A stretch of DNA of 64,000 nt from Alphaproteobacteria bacterium (GTDB lineage: Bacteria; Pseudomonadota; Alphaproteobacteria; Micropepsales; Micropepsaceae), in assembly GCA_016124385.1 (NCBI GenBank), contig WGNU01000001.1:62001-126000 (forward strand). Reading direction: 5' to 3'. Of this stretch, positions 20,146 through 27,638 are shown in pieces (the first letter of the stretch is position 1; each line of letters begins with the position of its first letter). The notes under the pieces are model-generated. The model made no database searches. It saw nothing but the letters and a program-made list of their open reading frames with translations, and had not been told where the DNA came from. The translations under genes and the position numbers were made by a program.

Positions 20146-21569
20146 TCCTGACCAGCTTCCTCGTCTTCCTGGGCGCGTTCCTCGCGGTCGGCCTCGCGGC
20201 GGCCTGGCGCGCACGCGCCTCGCGCACCGACTACTACCTCGCGAGCCGCGAAGTCTCCCCGTGGCTCGCCGGTCTCTCGGCCGTCGCGACCAACAATTCC
20301 GGCTACATGTTCATCGGCGTCATCGGCTACACCTACGCGACCGGCCTCGCCGCGATCTGGCTGATGATCGGCTGGATCCTCGGCGATTTCTGCGCCTCGC
20401 TCTTCATCCATCGCCGCCTGCGCCAGGCGACGGAAGCGACCAACGAAGCCTCCTTCGCGGGCGTCATCGCGCGCTGGGGCGGCGGCGACATGACGCTGTG
20501 GCGCCGGCTCGCGGCCATCATCATGGTTGTCTTCCTGGGCGCCTACGCGGCCGCGCAGATCGCCGCCGGCGGCAAGGCCTTGCAGGGCGTGCTCGGCTGG
20601 AACCCCATGACGGGCGCCTTCATCGTCGCCGCGATGGTACTCGCCTATTCCTGGGCGGGCGGCATCCGCGCCTCCATCTGGACGGACGCGGCGCAATCCT
20701 TCGTCATGCTGATCGCGATGACACTGCTCTTCGTCGTCGGGCTTGAGGGGCGCGGCGGCATCGAGGGAACGATCGCCGAGATGGGCGCGATCGACGGTTT
20801 CCTCGATCTCTTTCCGGCGGACCTTCTCTTCCCCGGCGCGCTCGGCATGATCCTCTTCGTCGTCGGCTGGATGTTCGCCGGTTTCTCCGTGGTCGGACAA
20901 CCGCACGTCATGGTGCGCTTCATGGCACTGGACACGCCCACGCACATGACGGCGGCGCGCATCTGGTACTATGGCTATTTCACGCTCTTCTACGCGCTCG
21001 CGACCGGCGTCGGCATGCTCTCGCGGCTCTATCTGCCCGATCTCGGCGCGCTCGATCCCGAACTCGCGCTCCCGACGATGGCGCGAGAGCTTCTCCCGCC
21101 GCTTCTGGTCGGCCTCATTCTCGCTGGCATCTTCGCGGCCACCATGTCGACGGCGGATTCGCTGGTCCTCTCCTGCTCGGCCGCGATCACGCACGACCTG
21201 ACGCCCGAGCGGCTGGAACGCCCGGTGATGCTGAAGGCCGCGACCGCGTTCGTCACGATCCTCGCGCTCGTCATGGCGCTCTCGGGCAGCCAGAGCGTCT
21301 TCAGCCTCGTGATTCTCGCCTGGTCGACGCTCGCGAGCGCCTTCGCGCCGCTCCTGACGCTCTATGCGCTCGACCGGCGCGTCACCGAGCTCTGGGCGAT
21401 CGCGATGATGGCGCTGGGCGTCGGCACGGCGCTCTTCTGGCGCGAGATGGGCTGGCACAACGCGGTCTACGAAGGCCTGCCCGGCATCGTCCTGCCGCTG
21501 ATCCTGGGCGCGCTTGTCTCGCGCGCCCTGCCGCAGGAGCGCTACGTCCCCGCCGAGGCGAAGGGCTAG
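20142..21569 (+). CDS. Sodium:solute symporter family protein (PutP-like), ect operon
   Basis: This 475-residue SSS-family permease has about 13 membrane helices. The N-terminal RTDYYLASREVSPWLAGLSAVATNNSG, read in pieces, matches the SSS core, and GQPHVMVRFMA closely resembles the proline symporter PutP. STADSLVLSCSAAITHD is the conserved sodium-site region. It is translationally coupled to the MFS gene by a 4-nt overlap. As the last gene after ectABCD it may recapture leaked compatible solutes or import proline or ectoine; the substrate is inferred. It ends convergently with the COQ4 gene. Confidence 0.91.
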   Translation: MILTSFLVFLGAFLAVGLAAAWRARASRTDYYLASREVSPWLAGLSAVATNNSGYMFIGVIGYTYATGLAAIWLMIGWILGDFCASLFIHRRLRQATEATNEASFAGVIARWGGGDMTLWRRLAAIIMVVFLGAYAAAQIAAGGKALQGVLGWNPMTGAFIVAAMVLAYSWAGGIRASIWTDAAQSFVMLIAMTLLFVVGLEGRGGIEGTIAEMGAIDGFLDLFPADLLFPGALGMILFVVGWMFAGFSVVGQPHVMVRFMALDTPTHMTAARIWYYGYFTLFYALATGVGMLSRLYLPDLGALDPELALPTMARELLPPLLVGLILAGIFAATMSTADSLVLSCSAAITHDLTPERLERPVMLKAATAFVTILALVMALSGSQSVFSLVILAWSTLASAFAPLLTLYALDRRVTELWAIAMMALGVGTALFWREMGWHNAVYEGLPGIVLPLILGALVSRALPQERYVPAEAKG

Positions 21570-21573
21570 ACCC

Positions 21574-22341
21574 TCAGGCTGCCGCCTTCGCCTGCTGGGC
21601 GAGCTTTGCGCGGAGTTCCGCATCGCGCGCCTGCGATTCCGCGGCGACGCTCAAATAGCGCTCCGGCCGGCCGATCTGCAGCGCCGCGCGAACCTCATCG
21701 AGCGGGCGCGTGAGCAGATATTCCCAATCCGCCGCCGCCATCCATTTGGCCGCCTTGCCGAGGCGATAGGCCTCGCGCACGCACGCGATCACCGGAACGT
21801 TCGGATGTTCGCGCTTGATCTTGGCGATCGCCATGAGGACGATGAAGCCGAAGCCGCGCAATTTTGTCTGCGCGTAGGAGAAGGCGAGCAGCGCGAGTTC
21901 GCCGAGCCCATCGCGGCCATAGCCCGTCGTCACGTGCCAGAGGTCGTGCATGTCGCGCATGCGCTGGCCATAGAGCTGCGCGTTCGGCCCCCAGGTCGGC
22001 GGCTCGTTGTTCTCGCTGGCATCCGCAAGCCCCTGCGCGGAGATGTTCTCGCGCGTGCAGAAGTCGAGATAGGTGCGCCCGAGGCTCTCCGCCGGCAGGC
22101 TCGCAAGCCACGCACTGTCGGAGAGGCGATCGAACAGCGAGCGCTTTTCCGCGATTACGGCGGCGCCGAGCGGCGTGCCCGCGAAGCGTTCGAAATTACG
22201 CCGCGGCTGATTGCCGTCGAGCGCGCGCATGATGCGGAAGACTTGCGAGGTGTCTTCCTTGTTCCGCAAGAGCTCGCGCATCGCGCGCCAGGCTTCGAGG
22301 AACTCGATGTTGCGCGTGGGGATCTCGGCGTGGGAGTTCAT
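21574..22341 (-). CDS. Ubiquinone biosynthesis protein COQ4 homologue
   Basis: COQ4-family proteins are needed for ubiquinone synthesis; eukaryotic COQ4 has been linked to organisation of the Q-synthesis complex and to modification of the benzoquinone ring at C1. The 255-residue product has the zinc-binding HDxxH-x11-E motif (His132, Asp133, His136, Glu148) within MHDLWHVTTGYGRDGLGE. It overlaps the TetR-family gene by 4 nt and is probably expressed from the TetR-controlled promoter. This gives a simple regulator-enzyme operon. Confidence 0.9.
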   Translation of the reverse strand: MNSHAEIPTRNIEFLEAWRAMRELLRNKEDTSQVFRIMRALDGNQPRRNFERFAGTPLGAAVIAEKRSLFDRLSDSAWLASLPAESLGRTYLDFCTRENISAQGLADASENNEPPTWGPNAQLYGQRMRDMHDLWHVTTGYGRDGLGELALLAFSYAQTKLRGFGFIVLMAIAKIKREHPNVPVIACVREAYRLGKAAKWMAAADWEYLLTRPLDEVRAALQIGRPERYLSVAAESQARDAELRAKLAQQAKAAA

Positions 22342-23105
22342 GAGGAGGCTCCTTCTTCTAAGGGCGGAAGATCGACATCGAATCCGAATTTGTGCAGCTC
22401 GCGCTGAAAGGCGGCTGACTGACCGATGTCGCGATTGGAGGCGCCGGCCGTGAGCATCACGAGCTGGCGGAGGGCGTGGAGCGTCTCGTGCAAGGCGTCT
22501 TCATCGCCGGTCTGCCGGAAGCTCAAGGAGGCTTGCGCGACGAACGCGCTGACGAGCCGCGCGAAGAGTTCGCCGCCCTTGATGTTGGCGGCGCGCGCGA
22601 AGCCTTCGGCGATCAGCCGCGCCTCGCGCCGGCGCGCCTGCGCCAGCACGGGAACGATCTCGGGCGCTTGCGAGGCGGCTTCCCCGAGCGCGGCGAAAAC
22701 AACCGCGGCGCTGGTGCGCCCCGCGCGAATGCCTTCGGCGACGGCGCTGAGATAACTGTCAAGCTGGCTGCTGAGGTTCGGCTGCGCGTCAACGCGCGTC
22801 CGGTAGAAGTCGAGATCGCGGATGAGCGCGCGCTCGATCATCGCCGCGAGGAGCCCGGCCTTGCTGCCGAAATGCCAATAGACGGAGGTGGGTGCCACTC
22901 CCGCCCGCGCGCAGATCGCCGAGATTGAAAGCCCGCCATAGCCGCGCGCGCCCAGAAGATCGATCGCGCAGTCGAGGATGTGTTCGGCGCTCGCCTCGCC
23001 CTTGGGCGTCGCGTTCCCGCCGCGCGGCGTCGCCCGCCGCCGCACGCCCTTGAGGCGTTTGCCGGCGCGCCCTGGCACGGAATTGAGTTTCTCGGAGCGT
23101 CTCAT
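22338..23105 (-). CDS. TetR/AcrR-family transcriptional regulator
   Basis: This 255-residue TetR protein starts at MRRSEKLNSV, with a basic N-terminal arm rich in Arg and Lys. The helix-turn-helix is around residues 55-85 (LSISAICARAGVAPTSVYWHFGSKAGLL). The C-terminal ligand domain does not reveal the effector. It is co-transcribed with the COQ4 gene (4-nt overlap) and has an inverted repeat just upstream of its start, suggesting autoregulation and control of COQ4. Confidence 0.92.
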   Translation of the reverse strand: MRRSEKLNSVPGRAGKRLKGVRRRATPRGGNATPKGEASAEHILDCAIDLLGARGYGGLSISAICARAGVAPTSVYWHFGSKAGLLAAMIERALIRDLDFYRTRVDAQPNLSSQLDSYLSAVAEGIRAGRTSAAVVFAALGEAASQAPEIVPVLAQARRREARLIAEGFARAANIKGGELFARLVSAFVAQASLSFRQTGDEDALHETLHALRQLVMLTAGASNRDIGQSAAFQRELHKFGFDVDLPPLEEGASS

Positions 23106-23112
23106 GAGAATG

Positions 23113-23132
23113 AATGTAACGATCCCTACATT
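23113..23132. promoter_or_regulatory. Inverted repeat upstream of the TetR-COQ4 operon
   Basis: AATGTA and TACATT form perfect 6-bp arms 8 bp apart, 8 nt before the TetR start codon. Size and position fit a TetR autoregulatory operator. Confidence 0.55.
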
Positions 23133-23189
23133 ACCTGTCAAGCAAAAGGACGCGCCGCCCAAAACCCGTTGAAAATCAAGGAGAACGCC

Positions 23190-24005
23190 CTAGCCTGCCG
23201 CCGCCAAGAGCGCGTCATGCCGCGCGGTGATCCTCGGCCAAAGAGAGGCCGCCTCCGGCACGTCGAGGTCGAAGAGCTCGCGCAAGGTGGCGACATAGGC
23301 CTCGGGCGACGGCAGGATCGTGTTTTCGATCCCCTCCGCCGTGATCCGTCGAAGCGCCTTGCCCCGCAGCGCGATCAGACCCTCCGGCACATGGCGGAAG
23401 AAGAGCGCGTTCAGCACGAACATGGAATCGGGCGCCGTCTGAAGATGCTGGCAGTGCTGCGCGAGCAGCGCCTCATCGGCGGGCGCATCGGCGAAATCGA
23501 ACGACGGCGCCGCGCCGTTCTCGTGATTGTGGAAGCGCCACATCCCATCCTCCAGCCGCGCGAGCCGGAAAGTCATGATCCCCTGGGTATAGCTGCCCTC
23601 GGCGAGCGGCACCGGATCGATCATGCCGTCCGCGAAGCCGACGTCGCAGAGATAGGGCCGGTCGAGATCGACCCTCAGAACGAGATGATTGCCGATTTGC
23701 TGATCGCCGAGTGCGGCGCGCATGACGCCGCCCGCCATCCGGGTCACGCGAAACCCGATCGCCTCCAGCGCGGCGCCCAGCATTCCGTTCTGCTCGTAGC
23801 ACCACCCGCCCCGTCCGCGGCGCGCGATCTTGTCAATCGCGTGCGCGGAATCGCTCGTCACCGGAACGCCCAGTTGCACGTCGAGGTTCTCATAGGCGAT
23901 CGTGCGGGCATGGGCGCGGTGCACGCGCCGGAGGGTTGCCAGATCCGCCGCGACCGGCTCATCGACGCCGATGCGCGATAGATAGCGGGAGAGGTCGTCG
24001 TTCAT
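23190..24005 (-). CDS. Arylamine N-acetyltransferase
   Basis: This 271-residue NAT-family enzyme transfers acetyl groups from acetyl-CoA to arylamines and hydrazines. The catalytic triad is visible: Cys69 in GGWCYEQN, His107 in NHLVLRVDL and Asp121 in YLCDVGF. The N-terminal IAYENLDV motif also fits. It lies between the TetR operon and an SDR gene, on the same strand as both. The natural substrate is unknown. Confidence 0.93.
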   Translation of the reverse strand: MNDDLSRYLSRIGVDEPVAADLATLRRVHRAHARTIAYENLDVQLGVPVTSDSAHAIDKIARRGRGGWCYEQNGMLGAALEAIGFRVTRMAGGVMRAALGDQQIGNHLVLRVDLDRPYLCDVGFADGMIDPVPLAEGSYTQGIMTFRLARLEDGMWRFHNHENGAAPSFDFADAPADEALLAQHCQHLQTAPDSMFVLNALFFRHVPEGLIALRGKALRRITAEGIENTILPSPEAYVATLRELFDLDVPEAASLWPRITARHDALLAAAG

Positions 24006-24014
24006 GGCGGCGGC

Positions 24015-24758
24015 TTATACGCGCAGCATCAGCCCGCCGTCCACGGCAAGTCCCTGACCTGTGACGAACTCACTGTCATCGCTCGCAAGGAACAGCGCGC
24101 CCCGCGCGAGGTCGAGCGGCCGGCCGAGCCGCCGGACGGCGCTCTTCTTCGCCCAGATCTCCGCAACGTCAGGCCGCGCATCCCAAAGCGGCCCGGTCAT
24201 CCCTGTACGGATCGCGCCGGGCATCAGATAGTTGGCCGTCACGCCGAACTTTCCGAGTTCGAGCGCGAGCGTGCGCGTGAGGCCCGCCACCCCCGCCTTC
24301 GAGGCGCAATAGGCCGCAAGGCCATAGTCTGTTCCTTCCGCCATCACGCTCGCGACATTGATGATGCGGCCCGCCCCGCTCGCGATGAGATGGGGGATCG
24401 CCGCCCGGCAGAGCTTGAACGGCGCAGTTAGATTGACGGCGATCGTACGGTCCCAATCGGCGTCTTTCATCTCGGCCGCGAGCGCGTTCGAAGCAACACC
24501 CGCGTTGTTCATGAGAATGTCGAGCCGCCCGAACGCGTCCAGCGCCGCGGCGATGATGGCGGCCGGCGCGCCGTCGTCCGCGACGCTTTGTTCGCGCGTG
24601 AGAATGTTGCCTTGGCCGGCATGGACATCGGCGAGGCCCTTGCCTGGCAGATCGACCGCCAGCACGCGCGCGCCCTCTTCCGCGAAAAGCGTGGCGCTCG
24701 CCGCACCGATCCCCGATGCCGCGCCCGTCACGATGGCGCATTTCCCTTTGAGCCGCAT
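24015..24758 (-). CDS. SDR family NAD(P)-dependent oxidoreductase
   Basis: This 247-residue classical short-chain dehydrogenase has the cofactor motif TGAASGIGAA, NNAG, the catalytic Tyr/Lys in YCASK with an upstream Ser in NVASVMAEG, and the PGAIRTGM segment. The start is fixed by a GGGAGGTT ribosome binding site. A terminator hairpin lies only about 35 nt upstream of the start on the same strand, which suggests transcription attenuation or a small RNA ending there. The substrate is unknown. Confidence 0.93.
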   Translation of the reverse strand: MRLKGKCAIVTGAASGIGAASATLFAEEGARVLAVDLPGKGLADVHAGQGNILTREQSVADDGAPAAIIAAALDAFGRLDILMNNAGVASNALAAEMKDADWDRTIAVNLTAPFKLCRAAIPHLIASGAGRIINVASVMAEGTDYGLAAYCASKAGVAGLTRTLALELGKFGVTANYLMPGAIRTGMTGPLWDARPDVAEIWAKKSAVRRLGRPLDLARGALFLASDDSEFVTGQGLAVDGGLMLRV

Positions 24759-24791
24759 GGGCAACCTCCCTGGTCTTTTGCCAAGTGTCGC

Positions 24792-24825
24792 AGAAAAGAA
24801 AAAAGCCTGCCAAGCGGCAGGCTTT
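24792..24825 (-). terminator. Intrinsic terminator just upstream of the SDR gene
   Basis: A perfect 10-bp stem (AAAGCCTGCC with GGCAGGCTTT, 4-nt loop) is followed on the minus strand by TTTTTTCTTTTC. It sits between the divergent SDR and O-methyltransferase genes, so it cannot end an upstream protein gene. It must terminate a leader or small RNA. Confidence 0.75.
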
Positions 24826-25019
24826 GAAGTGGGAGAGGGGGGTTCGACGCGCAGTGCGCGTGATAGTCTGTCCAGGTGCCCGGCCCCACCGCCCCTTTTG
24901 GGGGGCTGGGGGGCTGATGAGGGACGGCGGAACCGGGCCCTTGAACGATTTGAATGTGGGGGTCGTTTGGGGCCGTGACGAGGCCCCATTGGGGCATTTC
25001 CATGACAAATCCCCGTGAT
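24792..25019 (-). ncRNA. Candidate structured leader or small RNA
   Basis: The 299-nt space between the divergent SDR and O-methyltransferase genes has no open frame of note but strong minus-strand folding potential. From 5' to 3' it has a GGGGCC/GGCCCC hairpin, a longer stem joining GCCCGG to CCGGGC with an inner CCGCC/GGCGG helix, an ACGCGC/GCGCGT hairpin and the intrinsic terminator. It is not recognisable as 4.5S, 6S, tmRNA or RNase P RNA. The 5' end is unknown, and it could be an attenuating leader of the SDR gene. Confidence 0.35.
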
Positions 25020-25035
25020 CGTGACGGCCGTCACG
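25020..25035. promoter_or_regulatory. 16-bp perfect palindrome upstream of the O-methyltransferase
   Basis: CGTGACGG and CCGTCACG form a gapless palindrome 22 nt before the O-methyltransferase start, just upstream of its AAGGAAGGA ribosome binding site. It could be an operator or part of the leader RNA. Confidence 0.4.
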
Positions 25036-25057
25036 CCCTGAAAAGGAAGGAATTCGC

Positions 25058-25714
25058 ATGAAATCGGCGCCGATGACCCCCGTTCTCGCCGGCTACATCG
25101 ATTCGATCGGCTACCGCGAACACCCCGTGCTGGCACAGTGCCGAACGGAAACGGCCGCCATGGGCGACATCGCGATCATGCAGATCTCGCCCGAGCAAGG
25201 CGCCGTCATGGGTGTTCTGGCCAAGGCGATCGGCGTCCGGCGCTATCTCGAGATCGGCACCTTCACCGGCTATAGCGCGCTTGCAATTGCGTTGGCCGTG
25301 CCGGTCGCGCGCCTCGATTGCTGCGATGTGTCTGAGGAATACACCGGCAAGGCGCAAGCCTATTGGATGGCTGCGGGTGTTGTCGACCGCATCGCGCTGC
25401 ACCTCGCGCCCGGCACCCAAACGCTCGACCGCTTCATCGCGGACGGCCGCGCCGGCGCCTACGACATGGCGTTCATCGACGCCGACAAGCAAAGCTACGA
25501 CGCTTATTACGAGCGCGCGCTGACGCTCGTCCGCCCGGGTGGCCTCATCGCGATCGACAACGCGTTCATGTTCGGCGCCGTGGCCGATGAGACGATTACC
25601 GATGACGGAATTGTCGCCATCCGGGCCCTCAATGCAAAAGTCCATGCCGATGATCGCGTCGATGCCGCCTTGATGCCGATGGCCGACGGGATCATGCTCG
25701 CGCTCAAACGATAG
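25058..25714 (+). CDS. Class I SAM-dependent O-methyltransferase
   Basis: This 218-residue protein is of the caffeoyl-CoA/catechol O-methyltransferase type. The SAM-binding motif is LEIGTFTGYSALAIA, and the metal-binding residues are in AFIDADKQSYDAYYE and IDNAFMFG. The ribosome binding site AAGGAAGGA is strong. It is followed 25 nt later by a GFA-family gene. The physiological substrate is unknown. Confidence 0.92.
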   Translation: MKSAPMTPVLAGYIDSIGYREHPVLAQCRTETAAMGDIAIMQISPEQGAVMGVLAKAIGVRRYLEIGTFTGYSALAIALAVPVARLDCCDVSEEYTGKAQAYWMAAGVVDRIALHLAPGTQTLDRFIADGRAGAYDMAFIDADKQSYDAYYERALTLVRPGGLIAIDNAFMFGAVADETITDDGIVAIRALNAKVHADDRVDAALMPMADGIMLALKR

Positions 25715-25739
25715 GGTTTGTTCCAGGAAGGAAACGAAG

Positions 25740-26168
25740 ATGGCTGAGACCTACAAGGCGGCGTGCTTCTGCGGCGGCGTCGAAATGGAAGTGACGGGCA
25801 CGCCCGCCTTCCAGGGTTATTGTCACTGTACGGATTGCCGAGGCTGGTTGGGCGCACCGGTCCATGCCGCGACGCTCTGGGCGAAGGACGGCGTGCGCGT
25901 GACGAAGGGCGCCGACAATCTGATCCTCTACAAGAAGACCGAAGGCAGCCATCGCCAGTCCTGCAAAACCTGCGGCGGCGCCATCAAGGTCGATCACCCG
26001 ACCATGGGCCTCGTCGACGTGCCGGCGGCCGTCATCGCCGGCTATCCCTTCAAGCCGGTCATGCACATCTTCTACGGCGAGAAGATGATTTCGATGAAGG
26101 ACGGCCTGCCCAAATTCGCCAAGATGCCGAAGGAATTCGGCGGATCCGGCGAGATGCTGGCGGAATAG
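25740..26168 (+). CDS. GFA family protein (glutathione-dependent formaldehyde-activating enzyme-like)
   Basis: This 142-residue protein has the GFA/CENP-V zinc fold. Cysteine motifs are CFCGG near the N-terminus, CHCTDC around residue 29 and CKTCGG around residue 80. Members bind two zinc ions and include the formaldehyde-glutathione adduct-forming Gfa, but most have no proven activity. It is probably co-transcribed with the preceding O-methyltransferase. No formaldehyde dehydrogenase is adjacent. Confidence 0.88.
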   Translation: MAETYKAACFCGGVEMEVTGTPAFQGYCHCTDCRGWLGAPVHAATLWAKDGVRVTKGADNLILYKKTEGSHRQSCKTCGGAIKVDHPTMGLVDVPAAVIAGYPFKPVMHIFYGEKMISMKDGLPKFAKMPKEFGGSGEMLAE

Positions 26169-26201
26169 TCTCGTGAACGGGGCGCGGAGCGGGCAGCCCG
26201 A

Positions 26202-27518
26202 CTAGGGGTTGCCGATCCGCTCGCCGTGCTGCGTGAGGTCGAGCCCCTCCACGATTTCATCATCGCTCGCCCGCAATCCGACAAGCGCGGACGTAACGGC
26301 GATGATCACGACAGAAGCGAGCGCCGACCAGGCAAGCGTCGCGGCGACACCCAAAGACTGCACTTCTAGCTGCGCCCAGACGCCGCCGGTGACCGGATAA
26401 CCAACGCCTCCCAGGCTCTCGGCGGCCAGGAACGAGACGCCCAACGTCCCCAAGATTCCGCCGACGCCGTGAACGGCGAAAACGTCGAGACTGTCATCCA
26501 CCTTTAGACGCTGCTTCACGAACGGTACGGCGAGGAAACATACCACGGCCCCGGCGGCGCCCAGGATGACGCCGCCCATCGGGCCGACATAGCCCGAGGC
26601 GGGCGTGATTGTGGCTAAGCCTGCGATCGCGCCCGTCACGGCGCCCACCATTGACGGTTTGCCGAAGCGGATCCATTCGATTGTGGCCCACACGAGCGTC
26701 GCGGTGGCGGCCGAAAGATGGGTCGCGCTGATCGCAAGCCCAGCATTGCTGTCGGCGAGGAGCGCGCTGCCCCCGTTGAAGCCGAACCAGCCAACCCACA
26801 GCATCGCCGCGCCGATCATGGTGTAGCCCGGGTTGAAAGGCGGGCTGGTGTCTTTCGGAAAGCCTTCCCGTGCTCCGAGCGCGGCTGCGACCGCCAATGC
26901 GGAAATGCCGGCGGTCGCATGGACGACGAGGCCGCCGGCGAAATCCATGACGCCCCGCTGGCCGAGCCATCCCCCGCCCCAAACCCAATGAGCGACAGGC
27001 GCATAGACGGCGAGAAGCCACAGCCCGCTGAACAGCAGCACCGCGGCGAAGCGAATGCGCTCGACATAGGCGCCCACGATCAGGGCCGGCGTAATGACCG
27101 CGAATGTCATCTGGTACATGAAGAAGACGCTTTCGGGCACCTGGCCCGAGACGGCATCGCGCGGCACCGACAAGAGGAAAGCCTTCGACAGGGAACCGAA
27201 CAGCGGCCATTCAGGCTCGGTGAAGGCGATCGAATAACCGACCGCGAACCAAAGAACGCTGGCCAGACACGCGATCGCGACGCACTGCATAAGCACCGAC
27301 ACGGCGTTCTTGGCTTGGACGAGCCCGGCATAAAAGAGGGCAAGGCCGGGCAGAGTCATGAACAGGACCAGCGCTGTCGCGGCAAGAAGCCACGCCGTGT
27401 GGCCCGAATCGGCGACGGCTCCGCTGCTCTGCGCCATCGCGGCTGCGGGAAAGAGCGTAAGGCTCCCGGCCGCCGCACACATGAAAACGACCCGGCGGGC
27501 GAATAGGCAATCGATCAT
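26202..27518 (-). CDS. Ammonium transporter AmtB
   Basis: This 438-residue Amt/Rh-family channel has a signal peptide (cleaved near AAAMAQ, residue 30) and eleven membrane helices. The twin pore histidines are His200 (DFAGGLVVH) and His350 (FAVHGVGG), and the DFAGG signature is intact. A GGGAGGGACC ribosome binding site precedes the ATG. No PII (glnK) gene adjoins it, whereas amtB usually follows glnK, so control by PII would have to act in trans. The upstream neighbour on the same strand is ada. Confidence 0.94.
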   Translation of the reverse strand: MIDCLFARRVVFMCAAAGSLTLFPAAAMAQSSGAVADSGHTAWLLAATALVLFMTLPGLALFYAGLVQAKNAVSVLMQCVAIACLASVLWFAVGYSIAFTEPEWPLFGSLSKAFLLSVPRDAVSGQVPESVFFMYQMTFAVITPALIVGAYVERIRFAAVLLFSGLWLLAVYAPVAHWVWGGGWLGQRGVMDFAGGLVVHATAGISALAVAAALGAREGFPKDTSPPFNPGYTMIGAAMLWVGWFGFNGGSALLADSNAGLAISATHLSAATATLVWATIEWIRFGKPSMVGAVTGAIAGLATITPASGYVGPMGGVILGAAGAVVCFLAVPFVKQRLKVDDSLDVFAVHGVGGILGTLGVSFLAAESLGGVGYPVTGGVWAQLEVQSLGVAATLAWSALASVVIIAVTSALVGLRASDDEIVEGLDLTQHGERIGNP

Positions 27519-27638
27519 GGTCCCTCCCCGACGCGTCTCTTGTCCGACGCGTACTTGTGTCCAGGAAGGCTTTAGCAGTGCCTGTTTGTTGAGCGCAATT
27601 GCTCTGGGCCAGCCCGCCCCGTTTCACGTTGCGCGATG

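Noticed and set aside
19788-21623. 611-codon minus-strand frame opposite the MFS and symporter genes
   Set aside because: It has low-complexity Arg/Glu/Asp/His composition with no domain, and both plus-strand transporters beneath it are well supported.
24792-25019. Possible 6S or SRP RNA
   Set aside because: The conserved SRP GGAAG/GCAGCC core and a 6S-like central bubble with long flanking stems are not visible, so I kept it as an unassigned structured RNA.
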